In this document: positions 43,164 through 53,685 of the stretch, in pieces | Position numbering within the stretch: the stretch's first letter is position 1 | Layout of the letters: each line of letters begins with the position of its first letter | Assembly (NCBI GenBank): GCA_964215955.1 | Contig: CAXPDR010000014.1 | Span: forward strand, 124,001-188,000 | Source of the DNA: GCA-2706205 sp964215955 | GTDB taxonomy: Bacteria; Bdellovibrionota; Bacteriovoracia; Bacteriovoracales; Bacteriovoracaceae | DNA length: 64,000 nucleotides | Reading direction: 5' to 3' | Translations under genes and position numbers: made by a program | Notes under the pieces: model-generated | Database searches by the model: none | Told to the model about the DNA's origin: nothing | Seen by the model: only the letters and a program-made list of their open reading frames with translations

Positions 43164-43988
43164 ATGAAATTCACAATTAGAAAAAAGTTTACTGAAAAGA
43201 GTCCACAGTTTGTTGCAGATTACTTGATAAATGTTTCCGAGCTATCCAAAATGAAAATTAAAAAGACCATCGAAGTTGGGGGTCTTTGGATTAAGCGAAA
43301 GGATAAAAAGAAAAAAGAAAGAGTGAAGAAGATTAAAACCCAATTATTTAACGGGGATTTTATTGAGTTTTACTATGATGATCAACTTCAGTTTGTAGAT
43401 GAGAAAGAGTGTTTCGAGGTGTATAAAGGAAAAGGTTTTGGGGTATGGTATAAGCCTGTAGGTATGTTATCTGATGGTAGCCCTTATGCAGACAAAGGCT
43501 CGTTAAGTTACGCAATAAAAAAACAAGGGAAAAAGTGTTTTCTCATTCAAAGACTTGATAGAGAAGTTTCAGGCTTAATTTTAGTGGCCTACATGAAAGA
43601 TGCAGCTAGTTTTTATTCAAAAGAACTTCAAAATTCAAAAATTGAAAAATTTTATAATGTTGAAGTTTTAGGTCATATAGAAGAAGCTGGGAAAATTGAT
43701 ATAGACCTTGATGAAAAAGAAAGTCATACCGAATATGTTCCTATTAAACATAAAGACAACACAACTATTTTAGAGGTCCAGATTAAAACAGGACGTTACC
43801 ATCAAATTAGAAGGCATTTTAATCTTATAGAACATCCTGTGATTGGTGATCCTAAATATGGCCAGAATAATAAGAATAAGACTGGATTAAAACTTGAGGC
43901 AGTAAAATTAGGGCTTTTTGATAAGACTTTAAGAAAGAGAGTCATAATCGAAGTCCCTAAAGAAAATCAAATGTTTATAACTGAGTAA
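43164..43988 (+). CDS. RluA-family RNA pseudouridine synthase
   Basis: This 274-residue enzyme has an S4-like N-terminal RNA-binding region (KMKIKKTIEVGGLWIKRKD) and a pseudouridine synthase domain. The catalytic Asp is in LIQRLDREVSGLILVA (RluA motif RLD-x-x-T-S-G, here Val replaces Thr). The KxGRYHQIRRHF segment and HPVIGDPKYG are conserved family elements near the end. RluA-type enzymes isomerise uridines in 23S rRNA or tRNA. The specific target cannot be stated. It is probably monocistronic. Confidence 0.9.
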   Translation: MKFTIRKKFTEKSPQFVADYLINVSELSKMKIKKTIEVGGLWIKRKDKKKKERVKKIKTQLFNGDFIEFYYDDQLQFVDEKECFEVYKGKGFGVWYKPVGMLSDGSPYADKGSLSYAIKKQGKKCFLIQRLDREVSGLILVAYMKDAASFYSKELQNSKIEKFYNVEVLGHIEEAGKIDIDLDEKESHTEYVPIKHKDNTTILEVQIKTGRYHQIRRHFNLIEHPVIGDPKYGQNNKNKTGLKLEAVKLGLFDKTLRKRVIIEVPKENQMFITE

Positions 43989-44057
43989 AAAACTTCTCAG
44001 TAACCCTCTAAATTGCTTTATGTTAAAATAAAGTCTCTAATTTAAAATGGTGATTTT

Positions 44058-47000
44058 ATGAAAGCAGTTTTTCTTTTTCTATTTGTTTATTTTATATTTC
44101 AAAATTTTTCTTATTCTTATTCCAAAATTGAAGAGTTAAAACATAAAGATTTTAAAGAGTGGGAAAAAGTATTCGAACTAGTTTCTGAAAATAAATTAGA
44201 ACAAGCTATCAAAGAAAATGAAGAAATAATCGAAGATTTCGATGAAGATTCACACGAAAAGATAAGTTACGGACAAATACTAGGTTTTGAGTTTGAATAT
44301 AATCTTAAAAACTTCGAAAAAGCATTTAAAGCTTTGGAAAAGATTAACTATAAAAATAGTTTATCTCATCGCTTTTTTAGGTTAATGGCATATAAACGAT
44401 TTTATGATTCTAACCACTACATAATTTCCCAAAATAATGAGGCTTATATTTCAACTAATATAAGTACTTGGAGATTAGAACATTTTCATCGGTTATTTAA
44501 ACTGGAAGCCTTAATTATAGGAAATCATCTATTAACTCAAAAAGAGTTCGCTAAAAGTTTACGTCCATGGCTTGTGGAAAGCAACTATCCCCATGGCATA
44601 AATACGAGTATCGTAGAAATTATTACCTACGGCATTATTGATTTACTTTCTGATCAAAGAATTTGGGCCATTGATGAGGAAATATCACTAGAAAAAGAGC
44701 TTGAATCCTTAATAGAGAAAAAATCAAATGATACAAGGAAATTAATAAAGTTAACTAAATTAGATTCTATGGCCATTATGATTTATAAGCTATTTATAAA
44801 TTTAGAAAATAGTTTATGGAAGGACGATAATTTATCTGCAATGCTAAATTCTAGACTCGAACTTGTTAAGTTTTTAAAACAAAGAATTAATTCAAAGAAG
44901 TTAAAAATAAGTCTCACTAAAAAATATGAAATATTTTTAAGAGATCTTTCTATCGATCCATGGTGGTCAAGCAGTATGGATTTACTTTCACGTTTGAAAC
45001 TAGAATTAAATGATTATAAAGTGAACCAAGATATTTTATCAGTTCTAAATCGTTGTATTGAAATCTTTCCTGAGAGTCATGGTGCTAAAAAATGTAAAAA
45101 TACGTTAGCTGATTTAAAGCGACCAAGAGTTTTAATTGAAGGTAGAGATTTTTTTAATTTTAATTCTTCGGATCTGGTATTTGAAACAAAAAATATAGAA
45201 AAACTGTATATTAAAGTTATTCCTATTGATGAATTAAAAATAAGATCGAAAATGAAAAACCCACAGGGACAGATCCGTAAAAAAGACGTTCTAGGAATAA
45301 TTACTGATAAAGGCACTGACGCTAAAGAGATTGAAATTAAAGACTACCAGGAATATAGAACTTGTCATAATAAATTTCCATTAAAAAACATCCCGATTGG
45401 TACATACTTAATCGCGATTTCCAGTGAAAAAGATTTTTCAGAAAATATGGGATATCTAAGTTATAAAATCATTCAAAATACTCCTTTAAATCCTGTGGTA
45501 ACTTATTTTAGAGATCAAATTACTATTAGGCTCCTTAAAACAACTAATTCTAAAAAACAAAAAATATCTAAGGTTAATTTTTTATCATTTAATAATGGAG
45601 AGTGGAAAGAAGAAGCGGCCAAGGTAAAGGTTGGTGTGAATGATATAACTGTTCAAAATAAAAAAATTAAAAAAAATGATTTTTTACTTTTAGAGTCCGG
45701 CAAAGACAAATTATTAATTCCAAGTAGCAAATTAGTACGTTATAACAGAAAATTACCCACCAAGAATAGAAATGTTTTTATTTCCCAACAAAAGATTTAT
45801 AGACCAGAAGATCAGGTAAAGTTCAAAATCATCTCTAGAGCCCTAAAGAAAGGAGTATACGTTGAAAATGCTAATGCCAAGATTCATTTAAATATAAAAG
45901 ATGTCAATAATTCATTATTGTTAGATAAACACTTTGATCTAAATGAGATGGGAAGTGTTATCGGAAGCTTCTTGTTACCAAAGAATTCAATAAAGGGAAA
46001 AGCGAAAGTATTTTTGCAAAATAAACTTGTAGATACTATTTCCATTGAAGAATATAAGAAACCAAACTACAAAATAGAGTCAAACTTAAAAAATATTCAG
46101 AAGAATAAAGATTTAAATTTTAGAGTGCAAGTGTCAGATTATCAAAATAGAATTATCAACAATCTTCCTTTGAAATTGTCCATAAAAAGAATTAGCTATT
46201 CTTATGGATCAAATCCTTTTTTTGTTATGGGTTCTTTTCCTCAAAATAAAAAAGAAAAAATCATCTATGAAAAAGTGCACCATGTACAAGGAGGGGAAGA
46301 TATTATTCTTAAAAAGGATTTGTTTCTTGATGGTCAAAACTTTGCAGAATATGAGTTTCGTTTTTCAGGCAACTACAACGGTGAATCTTTAAGTTATGTT
46401 AAGCAATTGTTTTATTCCTCAAGTAAGAATATGCCATCTTTGGAACTTATTGAAAAACCTTTTAATGGGAATTTAAAATTCAAATTATCCAATCTAAATT
46501 CCCTTAATGAAATTGATAATTCTAATAAAGGTAAACTACTTATTTACAAGTTGAAAAATGAAGATAAACCTTTAGAAGAAATGCCGTTGGATTCTTTGTA
46601 TAAATTTTTTGACATAGGTAAGGAACAAAAAGAATTGATTATCAAATCTATACCACATGGTGCTTATCGGGCGATCTATGAAGTTGGAGAAGGAAGAAAT
46701 AAGGTCGAAGCGAAAATAAGCTTTGTTACCTATCATTCTGGGAAATTTTTTCCTCTGAGGTTTAAAGTCGATCAATCCAAGAAAGTATTACATATTGGTG
46801 AAGAGTTAAAAATTTTTGCTGGAACAAATTTAACCAATAAACACATATATGTCGAGATTATGAAAAATGGTAAAACCGTTAAAGAATTTAATGGCACCGA
46901 AAGTCATTTATATACTTTTAATATACCTAAGGATTGGTTTGGTCATTATTCCATAAAAGCATTTTTAGTTATTAAAAATGATGTTAAGTTATATGAGTCG

Positions 47001-49394
47001 GATATTCTGGTTAAAAAGGATAAGGACTGGGAAAAAATAAAACCCATATTGCCTAAAAAACTTTTCTCGGGAGAGACTTTAAAGGTAAAGCTAGATTATC
47101 CCAAAAATTACGAGAAAAAGAGGATTAAGGTCTTTTCTTTTGCTTATGATGCGAGGCTTGAGCAACTTTTAAAGCATAAAATTAAAATTCCAGAATTTTA
47201 TTTAAAAGAAAACAATGGCATTCTAAAGAGTAATTTTTCTAGAAATTTCAATACTGTTCACTTTTGGGATTTTAAAAATATTAAAATTCCTTATTTAAAA
47301 TATACTCATTTGAATTTTTTAAATTTATCTAGTGCTGGCGGGCCAGGGCTTCAAAAAGGCGGAGCCATGATGCTTGAAGCAGCCTCAATGGCCAAAATTG
47401 GAGACGTAAATTTTCAAGTAGTTAAAAAAGAATTACCTAAGGCCATCGAATTTGGTTTTTTTGAGGAAAAAGATATTCTTCTTAATAAAAAACATAAAAT
47501 AAATTTTAAATTACCTGAAGTTGACATGAAATGGAAGGTTCATATCTTCTTAATGGATAAACATAAAAACATTCAACATTTTGAAAGAAATTTATCTGTT
47601 ATTGATAAAATATCACTAATACATAATAATCCCAAAATTTTTTCAAATGATGATAATGCTGAGTTAAGCTTTGAATTAAAAAATAACTTCAATATTAATA
47701 AGGAGTTCAAGGTAATACTTAAAAATCGAGATGGTAAAAAACTGAACTCAAATACTATTAAACTTTCAAAAGATTCTAGTCAAATTATAAACTTCAAAAC
47801 TGATTTGAAAAAAATAGGATTAGGTAAACAAAACCTTACCTTGGAAATTTTTGAAAATACTAAGGTTATTAAAAAAGAAACAATTTTAATTGATGTTTTT
47901 GCTAGAGATGATTTCCAAACTTCTAAAATTATAACGCTAAAGGAAAACGAAAAGATAAAAATAGATGACTTAAATAAAACGTTTTCAATAAGATATATGA
48001 AAAGGGACTTTGACAGTAAATTTAAAGTTCTGATTCATGATTTGATCCAAAAGAATGATACAAATTCCATAAGCTTAGCAAGAAAAATCTCAGTACTTGA
48101 AAAGATTATTGAGTTTATTAATAACGAAACTGATCTCAAAAAGGTGTTTGAAAATGATCAGGAAGTAATAAAAAATGATATGTTTGGTAATGAAACTTAT
48201 GTCAAGGTTCCTAAGATAACTGATCTCGTAAAATTACATAATGAATTAAAAAGTAAGCTTGAAGAATATAAAAATGTCGATGGTGGTTTTTGTTGGCTTA
48301 AGGGAGGGGAAAGTAATTTTTTTACAACGTTAAGGGTATTTCGTTTTTTTAATAACGTGGATCGATTAAGTATAAAGTATATAAAAAATGAATTGGGTAA
48401 AGAGAAAAATAAATGTGTAAGAAAAGGGACATGTTTTTATAGGGCAATAGATCTCTTATACTTCGCTAGTAAAGTAGATGATTTTGAATTTAAAGATGTA
48501 TGGGATAATATCCTAAAATTAAAAGATCTAAGCTCATTACAAAAACTAGAATTATCATTGTTACCGATCGAATCAATAGAAGATGATGTTGAAGAGTTTG
48601 GTGAAGAAATTTTAGAAAATGGAAAAGTTGATAATGTTAGTGGACTTCATTGGAATGAAGAAAAGTTTAAGTGGAAATACTATGAGGATACATTTGAAGG
48701 ACATTTAACTTTATTGAGTTCACTAGAAAGGTTTAAAATTTCAAATGAAAAAACTGTTGCTCTTAAACAGTGGTTAGTTCAACAGTTTTATGGGAAACAT
48801 AATTTTTCTTCTTTTGAACTTTATAAAATTAAAGATCATTTCGAGTTATTTAAAAAATATTCTAAGAGTAAAAACAAAACTAAAATTAAAATAGATGATA
48901 GTGAATATGAACTAACGGATAAATATTTAATAATGGATAAAAAGGCCTCTCAGTTAACCAATCTTAGTTCCAGTATTCAAACATATGAAGTTAAAGGAAT
49001 GAAACCTATAGAAGGCAAAAAGGGTCTTTTAGAAGTTAATATAGAAAAGCCCGTAGAAGAATTAGTTTTAGGAGATAGTATTGAACTAAAGGTAAGTCTT
49101 GATACAAAAACACCTGTCCACTTCACCATAATTTCCATCCCAATTGTTGCAGGACTTTCTTATGAACATAAGTTTTCGGGGTATGATCGTGTTAATGGGA
49201 AGAAGTTTTACAGACAAATTTTTAAAGATAAAGTTTTATACCATTTTGAAGAATTACCTACTGGGAAAATGTCTATTCCAATAAAGTTGAAAGCTCAATT
49301 GAAAGGAAAATTTTTCTCTAGAAGGTTTCAGGCACAGATTATAGGTCAAGGCTTTACTAGCAATTCCAAAGGATATGATATTTTAATTAAGTAA
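44058..49394 (+). CDS. Bacterial alpha-2-macroglobulin-like protein lacking the thioester
   Basis: This 1778-residue protein has a signal peptide (MKAVFLFLFVYFIFQNFSYS) and no lipobox. It carries the YfaS/YfhM-type order: an N-terminal helical region, an MG2 domain with NVFISQQKIYRPEDQVKFKI and IEEYKKPNYKIE, an A2M domain near LPKAIEFGFFEEKDILL, and a TED-like region with NVDGGFCWLKGGESNF. The thioester motif CLEQ of trapping family members is missing, so it should not form covalent traps and is more like YfaS-class proteins. These are thought to inhibit proteases in the periplasm. No penicillin-binding-protein (pbpC) partner is adjacent. A strong terminator follows. Confidence 0.88.
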   Translation: MKAVFLFLFVYFIFQNFSYSYSKIEELKHKDFKEWEKVFELVSENKLEQAIKENEEIIEDFDEDSHEKISYGQILGFEFEYNLKNFEKAFKALEKINYKNSLSHRFFRLMAYKRFYDSNHYIISQNNEAYISTNISTWRLEHFHRLFKLEALIIGNHLLTQKEFAKSLRPWLVESNYPHGINTSIVEIITYGIIDLLSDQRIWAIDEEISLEKELESLIEKKSNDTRKLIKLTKLDSMAIMIYKLFINLENSLWKDDNLSAMLNSRLELVKFLKQRINSKKLKISLTKKYEIFLRDLSIDPWWSSSMDLLSRLKLELNDYKVNQDILSVLNRCIEIFPESHGAKKCKNTLADLKRPRVLIEGRDFFNFNSSDLVFETKNIEKLYIKVIPIDELKIRSKMKNPQGQIRKKDVLGIITDKGTDAKEIEIKDYQEYRTCHNKFPLKNIPIGTYLIAISSEKDFSENMGYLSYKIIQNTPLNPVVTYFRDQITIRLLKTTNSKKQKISKVNFLSFNNGEWKEEAAKVKVGVNDITVQNKKIKKNDFLLLESGKDKLLIPSSKLVRYNRKLPTKNRNVFISQQKIYRPEDQVKFKIISRALKKGVYVENANAKIHLNIKDVNNSLLLDKHFDLNEMGSVIGSFLLPKNSIKGKAKVFLQNKLVDTISIEEYKKPNYKIESNLKNIQKNKDLNFRVQVSDYQNRIINNLPLKLSIKRISYSYGSNPFFVMGSFPQNKKEKIIYEKVHHVQGGEDIILKKDLFLDGQNFAEYEFRFSGNYNGESLSYVKQLFYSSSKNMPSLELIEKPFNGNLKFKLSNLNSLNEIDNSNKGKLLIYKLKNEDKPLEEMPLDSLYKFFDIGKEQKELIIKSIPHGAYRAIYEVGEGRNKVEAKISFVTYHSGKFFPLRFKVDQSKKVLHIGEELKIFAGTNLTNKHIYVEIMKNGKTVKEFNGTESHLYTFNIPKDWFGHYSIKAFLVIKNDVKLYESDILVKKDKDWEKIKPILPKKLFSGETLKVKLDYPKNYEKKRIKVFSFAYDARLEQLLKHKIKIPEFYLKENNGILKSNFSRNFNTVHFWDFKNIKIPYLKYTHLNFLNLSSAGGPGLQKGGAMMLEAASMAKIGDVNFQVVKKELPKAIEFGFFEEKDILLNKKHKINFKLPEVDMKWKVHIFLMDKHKNIQHFERNLSVIDKISLIHNNPKIFSNDDNAELSFELKNNFNINKEFKVILKNRDGKKLNSNTIKLSKDSSQIINFKTDLKKIGLGKQNLTLEIFENTKVIKKETILIDVFARDDFQTSKIITLKENEKIKIDDLNKTFSIRYMKRDFDSKFKVLIHDLIQKNDTNSISLARKISVLEKIIEFINNETDLKKVFENDQEVIKNDMFGNETYVKVPKITDLVKLHNELKSKLEEYKNVDGGFCWLKGGESNFFTTLRVFRFFNNVDRLSIKYIKNELGKEKNKCVRKGTCFYRAIDLLYFASKVDDFEFKDVWDNILKLKDLSSLQKLELSLLPIESIEDDVEEFGEEILENGKVDNVSGLHWNEEKFKWKYYEDTFEGHLTLLSSLERFKISNEKTVALKQWLVQQFYGKHNFSSFELYKIKDHFELFKKYSKSKNKTKIKIDDSEYELTDKYLIMDKKASQLTNLSSSIQTYEVKGMKPIEGKKGLLEVNIEKPVEELVLGDSIELKVSLDTKTPVHFTIISIPIVAGLSYEHKFSGYDRVNGKKFYRQIFKDKVLYHFEELPTGKMSIPIKLKAQLKGKFFSRRFQAQIIGQGFTSNSKGYDILIK

Positions 49395-49402
49395 CGATGA
49401 GG

Positions 49403-49444
49403 TAAGGCCTAACAAGAAAGTTGTTAGGCCTATTAGTTTTTTTA
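49403..49444 (+). terminator. Rho-independent terminator of the alpha-2-macroglobulin gene
   Basis: The stem AGGCCTAACAA/TTGTTAGGCCT (11 bp) with a five-base loop is followed by ATTAGTTTTTTT. It lies just past the stop at 49394 and meets the end of the convergent lipoprotein gene. Confidence 0.88.
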
Positions 49445-50302
49445 TAAATCATTTATGAAAATTGCTTCTTTATCCATTTCTGATACATCATCAATCGATT
49501 TTTGTGTAGGAATATTCTCAATTGGATCCTCAAAAAGGGAAATTGCTTCAAAAATAAATCTATCTTCTTCTGCTGTCATTGCTCTATATAGAGTTCTTCC
49601 GTTATCTTCTAGTCTAAGTCTACCCAGCTGGTAACCGATGTATTTTGGTGTTGTAACTTCGACAGTATATTGATCAATAATTTGCCAGTCCGTTCCGACC
49701 TCAAATTGGATAAAGTCACTAATATTATCAGCACTTAATCCAATATTAGTACCTCCAATATTCTTTATACTAATTTTCATACTGTCAGTAATTAAAGCCT
49801 GAATGACAAATCCTACATCATCTAAATACTCCTTACAGACATCACTCATTCCATCTCTGTACCATTCTGTAATTCCAATTGATGATAAATATTCTATTGT
49901 GATACCATTTAGTTGTACTTCTACTGTGTGGTTTTTGTTTAATCCTAGGCCTGCCGAGAATAGTGCGGATCCAAATACAGTAAAACCTAGATTTCCCTGG
50001 AAGGAATAATTATAAGTTCTATTAAAGTGTTGGGTATCAAAGTTTCTTGGTATCGAGTCGTCATCAAAGCATTCGTGAGCTGCGGCAACATAAGCAAGTG
50101 TGGTTGGCCTTCCGGCGAGCATCGTTCCAGTTCTTGATTCTTCCAAGGGATTTTCATAACCGATAAATCCATATTCTTTCACTAGGCCGTTTAAAGCGCT
50201 AATTGGATCATCTGTAATTGGTTTTTCACATGAAGTGAAGCTTAGTAAGGTGAGCGTACTTAAACTAACGGTTAACAACTTTTTTGAGAGAGAAGTTTTC
50301 AT
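49442..50302 (-). CDS. Lipoprotein of unknown function
   Basis: This 286-residue protein has a lipoprotein signal (KKLLTVSLSTLTLLSFTSC; lipobox SFTSC). The mature part has beta-rich segments and acidic loops. I start at the ATG at 50302, four bases after GGAGG; the longer frame to 50434 has no ribosome-binding site. No family is recognised. It converges on the alpha-2-macroglobulin terminator and stands alone. The 223-base gap upstream of it shows no clear feature beyond the promoter space. Confidence 0.72.
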   Translation of the reverse strand: MKTSLSKKLLTVSLSTLTLLSFTSCEKPITDDPISALNGLVKEYGFIGYENPLEESRTGTMLAGRPTTLAYVAAAHECFDDDSIPRNFDTQHFNRTYNYSFQGNLGFTVFGSALFSAGLGLNKNHTVEVQLNGITIEYLSSIGITEWYRDGMSDVCKEYLDDVGFVIQALITDSMKISIKNIGGTNIGLSADNISDFIQFEVGTDWQIIDQYTVEVTTPKYIGYQLGRLRLEDNGRTLYRAMTAEEDRFIFEAISLFEDPIENIPTQKSIDDVSEMDKEAIFINDL

Positions 50303-50525
50303 GGGACCTCCAGATTGCTTTCGGGAAAAAGCGTGGGTGAATGTTTGGCTTGAGAAATTTTGTCGAATTGGTTTTGAAAAATCGACACTTGATTTATTAG
50401 GTATGCTGCATGTTAGCACATATTTCCCGACCATGGGAAAAAAATTTAAAAAACTCTATGAAACAAGGTATTTATTAATCCTTATTAAGGAGATGAATTA
50501 AAAAATACCTTGCTTATAGATTATA

Positions 50526-51269
50526 TTAGTATCTAGCAATCAGACTGGTTGTATATTTAATATCGTGTTTCTCATTCTCGCTGTCTGCAGGAACATTATC
50601 ATATGCACTATTATAAGAGAGTTTTAAAGAAAAGGTGTTTGATAATAGAACACTTAAGCTTGGTTCATAATTTATCATATAATCATCCCCTTCAGTGAAG
50701 TTCGGAAGATACTCCAACCATAACTTGTAACTTAGAGTTTCATTTAGGGATTCGGAGAACTCAAAATAAACTCTACCTTTGTTACTTTTTTTGATTCCAT
50801 CCTCATCTTGGTCAACATCATCTTTATATTCTACTGTATATCTTAAACCAAGCTCACTAAAAAATGACTTTTTCTTGGTCTGAATAAATTTAAATTTTCC
50901 ACCGAAATCGTGGTTGTTTCTTTGAGTGTATCCAGAAAATTTATCTCCTTCTATTTGAACTTGAACAAATCCATTTACCTTTTTAGTTAAAGTTCTCTCA
51001 AGTTTTGCATAATAATCCCAGTTCTTGGCACTCTCAATATTAACATTGTCCCCATTCTCATCTTCGTCTTGGTAAAAACTTAAAAAGTAATGTCCACCTA
51101 GGGTCGTGATATATTTTTCAAATTCCAAGGTTGTTTTTGTTTTTGCATTATAGGTACTTACTTCAGTGTTACCAGTTGTTTGAATGATTGAAAGTTCAGA
51201 TTCATTTTTTACTTCAAAAGCAAAAGCATGGGTAATAAATAAAAATACAAACAAAATTTTTCTTAGCAT
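50526..51269 (-). CDS. DUF481-like outer-membrane beta-barrel protein
   Basis: This 247-residue protein has a signal peptide (MLRKILFVFLFITHAFAF) and the DUF481 layout: an early ELSIIQTTGNTEVSTYNAKT, then alternating strands ending in KYTTSLIARY. DUF481 proteins (E. coli YdiY relative) are small outer-membrane barrels. AAGGA precedes the ATG. It lies 14 bases downstream of the amino acid permease gene and is probably in the same transcript. The role is unknown, perhaps import of an amino acid-like substrate, which would explain the pairing. Confidence 0.8.
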   Translation of the reverse strand: MLRKILFVFLFITHAFAFEVKNESELSIIQTTGNTEVSTYNAKTKTTLEFEKYITTLGGHYFLSFYQDEDENGDNVNIESAKNWDYYAKLERTLTKKVNGFVQVQIEGDKFSGYTQRNNHDFGGKFKFIQTKKKSFFSELGLRYTVEYKDDVDQDEDGIKKSNKGRVYFEFSESLNETLSYKLWLEYLPNFTEGDDYMINYEPSLSVLLSNTFSLKLSYNSAYDNVPADSENEKHDIKYTTSLIARY

Positions 51270-51283
51270 GAAATTTTTCCTTT

Positions 51284-53458
51284 TTAATTCTGGTTAATAC
51301 TTGCACTATGAACGGCCAAAACTGAACATGAGGCATTTGCGGTTATCTTGTCATCAAAAGTACCACTGATGGAATTGTACAATGTATGATCACTACTACC
51401 TAAAATGAGCAAGTCATACTCACAGGTTTCCTCTAGAACTGATGTGATTTCATTTGCACCTATTATGACTTTGGTTTTAACAACACAATCGATTCGGCTT
51501 CCAATATCTTTTAAGTAGTTTGTTTCGTAATATTTAATTTCATCAGGAGCTTTTTCATGAGCAAAGCGGGTAAGAGTTATATTCGCATTTAAAATCTTAG
51601 CTAAATGATTGGCCGTATCTAATGCTAAAGAATCATTTTTATCATTATTGATAAGCACCATGATCTTTCTAATATACCTAACGCCTGCATCTCTAAAAGT
51701 TGCAAGGTTACAACTTAGGTGAGACTTCAACCAGCCAATAGGGTTGTGGAAAGTTAAAGCACCTCTACTCCTACCTCCCCATTCTGTAAGCATCCATTTA
51801 CAATGAACACTTTGGGATATTTCAAATACTGTTCTTCCGACATCATGACTAGGTACAGGGTCAAAGGTAATCGACTCATTTTTATCTTTGGCCATGGCAA
51901 GAATTCTTCTCCTTAAGGATCTCATTTCACCTGGCTCATCTATGATATCGTGCAAGTCTGTTTGTTCCGGAAGCTCTAAAATTCTAGCAACTTCTATGTT
52001 AGTGTGTTCGGCCATTGCCGTACCCATCTCTATAAGCATGTCCGCAGATTTTTCTCTTCCGAATAAGGCCACTACAACTTGTGCATCTCGACTAATATCA
52101 TAGGTACAAAATCCACCAAGTTCTTTATCCGCAGCATCTCTATTGGTGACAAGATCTATTCTTTTTCCCCTGATACCAATAACACCTTTACGAGAAGTCC
52201 TTTTTCGCGAATAAAACATAAAAAGAAATAAACCTGGAATAGAAATTGATAAAATTGCAAAGAATGCTAATTTTCCCATTGAGATTAATAAGGCTGCTCC
52301 AGATAAAACACCAAATACTTGGATGAAGGGATAAAGGGGAGTTTTATAACTTGGTTTATACCATTGTGCCCTAGATTCTCTAAGTACGACCACTGACAGG
52401 TTTACCCCCATATAGCCAAGAATCATAAAAGCAGAAGCTAATTTGGCAATTTTTGCAACATCCATGGTGAGAAGAACTATACCTATTACGACTCCAGAAA
52501 GAATTATACTCGTAATTGGAGTGAGAAATTTTTTATGAAGCTTTCCCAGGAAGTTTGGTACTAAATTGTCACGGGCCATAGCAAATGGAAATCTTGAACC
52601 TGCAAGAATTCCAGCATTAGAGGTATTAACCATGGTGAGTGTGGCAACAACAGCAAAAATAGTTCCTATGACATTTCCACCCACATCATATGCTAATCGA
52701 TAAATTGGTTTTATTTCTCCAGCAATTTGTTGGTACTGGTAATTCCCAGCAAGAATCAAACTCACTCCACAGTAAATAACAGTTACTAAAAACAAAGATA
52801 TAAGAATACCTCTTGGGATATTTACTTCTGGGTCTTTTATTTCTTCTGCTATTGCAGCTATCTTAGTTACTCCTGCAAAGGAAACAAAAACCAGCCCAGT
52901 GGCTGAAAGTAAGCCTTTAAATCCAAATGGTAGGCTAGGTGTTAGGTTTTCATAGTTCCATGAGGGTAATGAAAAAATACATAACGCCAGTAAACTTATA
53001 ACAGTGACAAACAAAACTGCGGTTAAAATGTTAGAAACCTTCCCAACGCCAAAAATATTTAAAAGAACAATAATAGCTAAGAAAGTAAGAGTCGTTGGCA
53101 TAAGACTGAAATTTGAAAAGACAGAAAAATAAGCTGCAATACCTACCAAACTAAAAGCAGCCTTTAAAAGAATGGAAAGAAATAATCCCAATCCACCTAC
53201 GGTACCTGCTAGGGGGCCAAATGTTCTTTCTAGATAAACATAAGTTCCACCACTTGTAGGCATAGCGGTTGCCAATTCAGCCTTACTTACAGCAGCCGGT
53301 AATATACAAATTGAAGAAAGTAAAAAGGCTAGATATATAGATGGACCTGTTATATCAAACCCAATTCCAGGTAGGACAAAAATTCCTGAGCCTATCATTG
53401 AACTTATACTAATTGTAATGACTGAAAACAGCCCTAATCTTCTTTCAAGCCTAGGCAA
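51284..53458 (-). CDS. APC-family amino acid permease with C-terminal UspA-like domains
   Basis: This 724-residue inner-membrane protein has 12 membrane helices in residues 1-420, starting with FSVITISISSMIGSGIFVLP, the APC signature with the unwound-helix G-S-G-I-F substrate loop. It is followed by about 300 cytosolic residues with one or two universal-stress-protein folds (IRKIMVLINNDKNDSLALDT and LLILGSSDHTLYNSISGTFD). APC transporters with UspA tails are often energised cation/amino acid symporters or antiporters regulated by nucleotides. The substrate is unknown. A 74-residue gene ends two bases upstream and a DUF481 gene lies 14 bases downstream. Confidence 0.9.
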   Translation of the reverse strand: MPRLERRLGLFSVITISISSMIGSGIFVLPGIGFDITGPSIYLAFLLSSICILPAAVSKAELATAMPTSGGTYVYLERTFGPLAGTVGGLGLFLSILLKAAFSLVGIAAYFSVFSNFSLMPTTLTFLAIIVLLNIFGVGKVSNILTAVLFVTVISLLALCIFSLPSWNYENLTPSLPFGFKGLLSATGLVFVSFAGVTKIAAIAEEIKDPEVNIPRGILISLFLVTVIYCGVSLILAGNYQYQQIAGEIKPIYRLAYDVGGNVIGTIFAVVATLTMVNTSNAGILAGSRFPFAMARDNLVPNFLGKLHKKFLTPITSIILSGVVIGIVLLTMDVAKIAKLASAFMILGYMGVNLSVVVLRESRAQWYKPSYKTPLYPFIQVFGVLSGAALLISMGKLAFFAILSISIPGLFLFMFYSRKRTSRKGVIGIRGKRIDLVTNRDAADKELGGFCTYDISRDAQVVVALFGREKSADMLIEMGTAMAEHTNIEVARILELPEQTDLHDIIDEPGEMRSLRRRILAMAKDKNESITFDPVPSHDVGRTVFEISQSVHCKWMLTEWGGRSRGALTFHNPIGWLKSHLSCNLATFRDAGVRYIRKIMVLINNDKNDSLALDTANHLAKILNANITLTRFAHEKAPDEIKYYETNYLKDIGSRIDCVVKTKVIIGANEITSVLEETCEYDLLILGSSDHTLYNSISGTFDDKITANASCSVLAVHSASINQN

Positions 53459-53460
53459 TG

Positions 53461-53685
53461 TTAATCCTTTTTCCGAGAGAATAAATTTTTAAGTTTAATC
53501 AGGAAGGTATTTTGTTTTTTTTCTTTAATGTTTATTCCTAGTAGGGACCTATCTTGTAGGGCTTTTTCCATGGCCCTAATTTTATACATTAGGTCTTGAT
53601 TATCAGGGTTTTTTCTTAATTTAGATTGATAAGCACTTATATATTGCTGAATTAATTCGTTACTTAAATCTTTAATTTTAGGCAT
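53461..53685 (-). CDS. Small basic protein upstream of the permease gene
   Basis: This 74-residue protein is rich in Lys and Gln (KIRAMEKALQDRSLLGINIK) with no signal peptide or recognised domain. It ends two bases before the permease start and is in the same minus-strand transcription unit, so it may be a regulatory partner. It could also be a chance ORF; composition and spacing support a real gene. Confidence 0.5.
   Translation of the reverse strand: MPKIKDLSNELIQQYISAYQSKLRKNPDNQDLMYKIRAMEKALQDRSLLGINIKEKKQNTFLIKLKNLFSRKKD

Noticed and set aside
43964..44030. Possible hairpin after the RluA-like gene (ACTGAG/CTCAGT)
   Set aside because: The six-base stem has a ten-base loop and no T-run, so it is too weak to call a terminator.
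50235..50501. 88-codon open frame on the plus strand over the lipoprotein start and its upstream gap
   Set aside because: It covers the lipoprotein ribosome-binding site and signal peptide in antisense and has no start signal of its own; half of it is intergenic.
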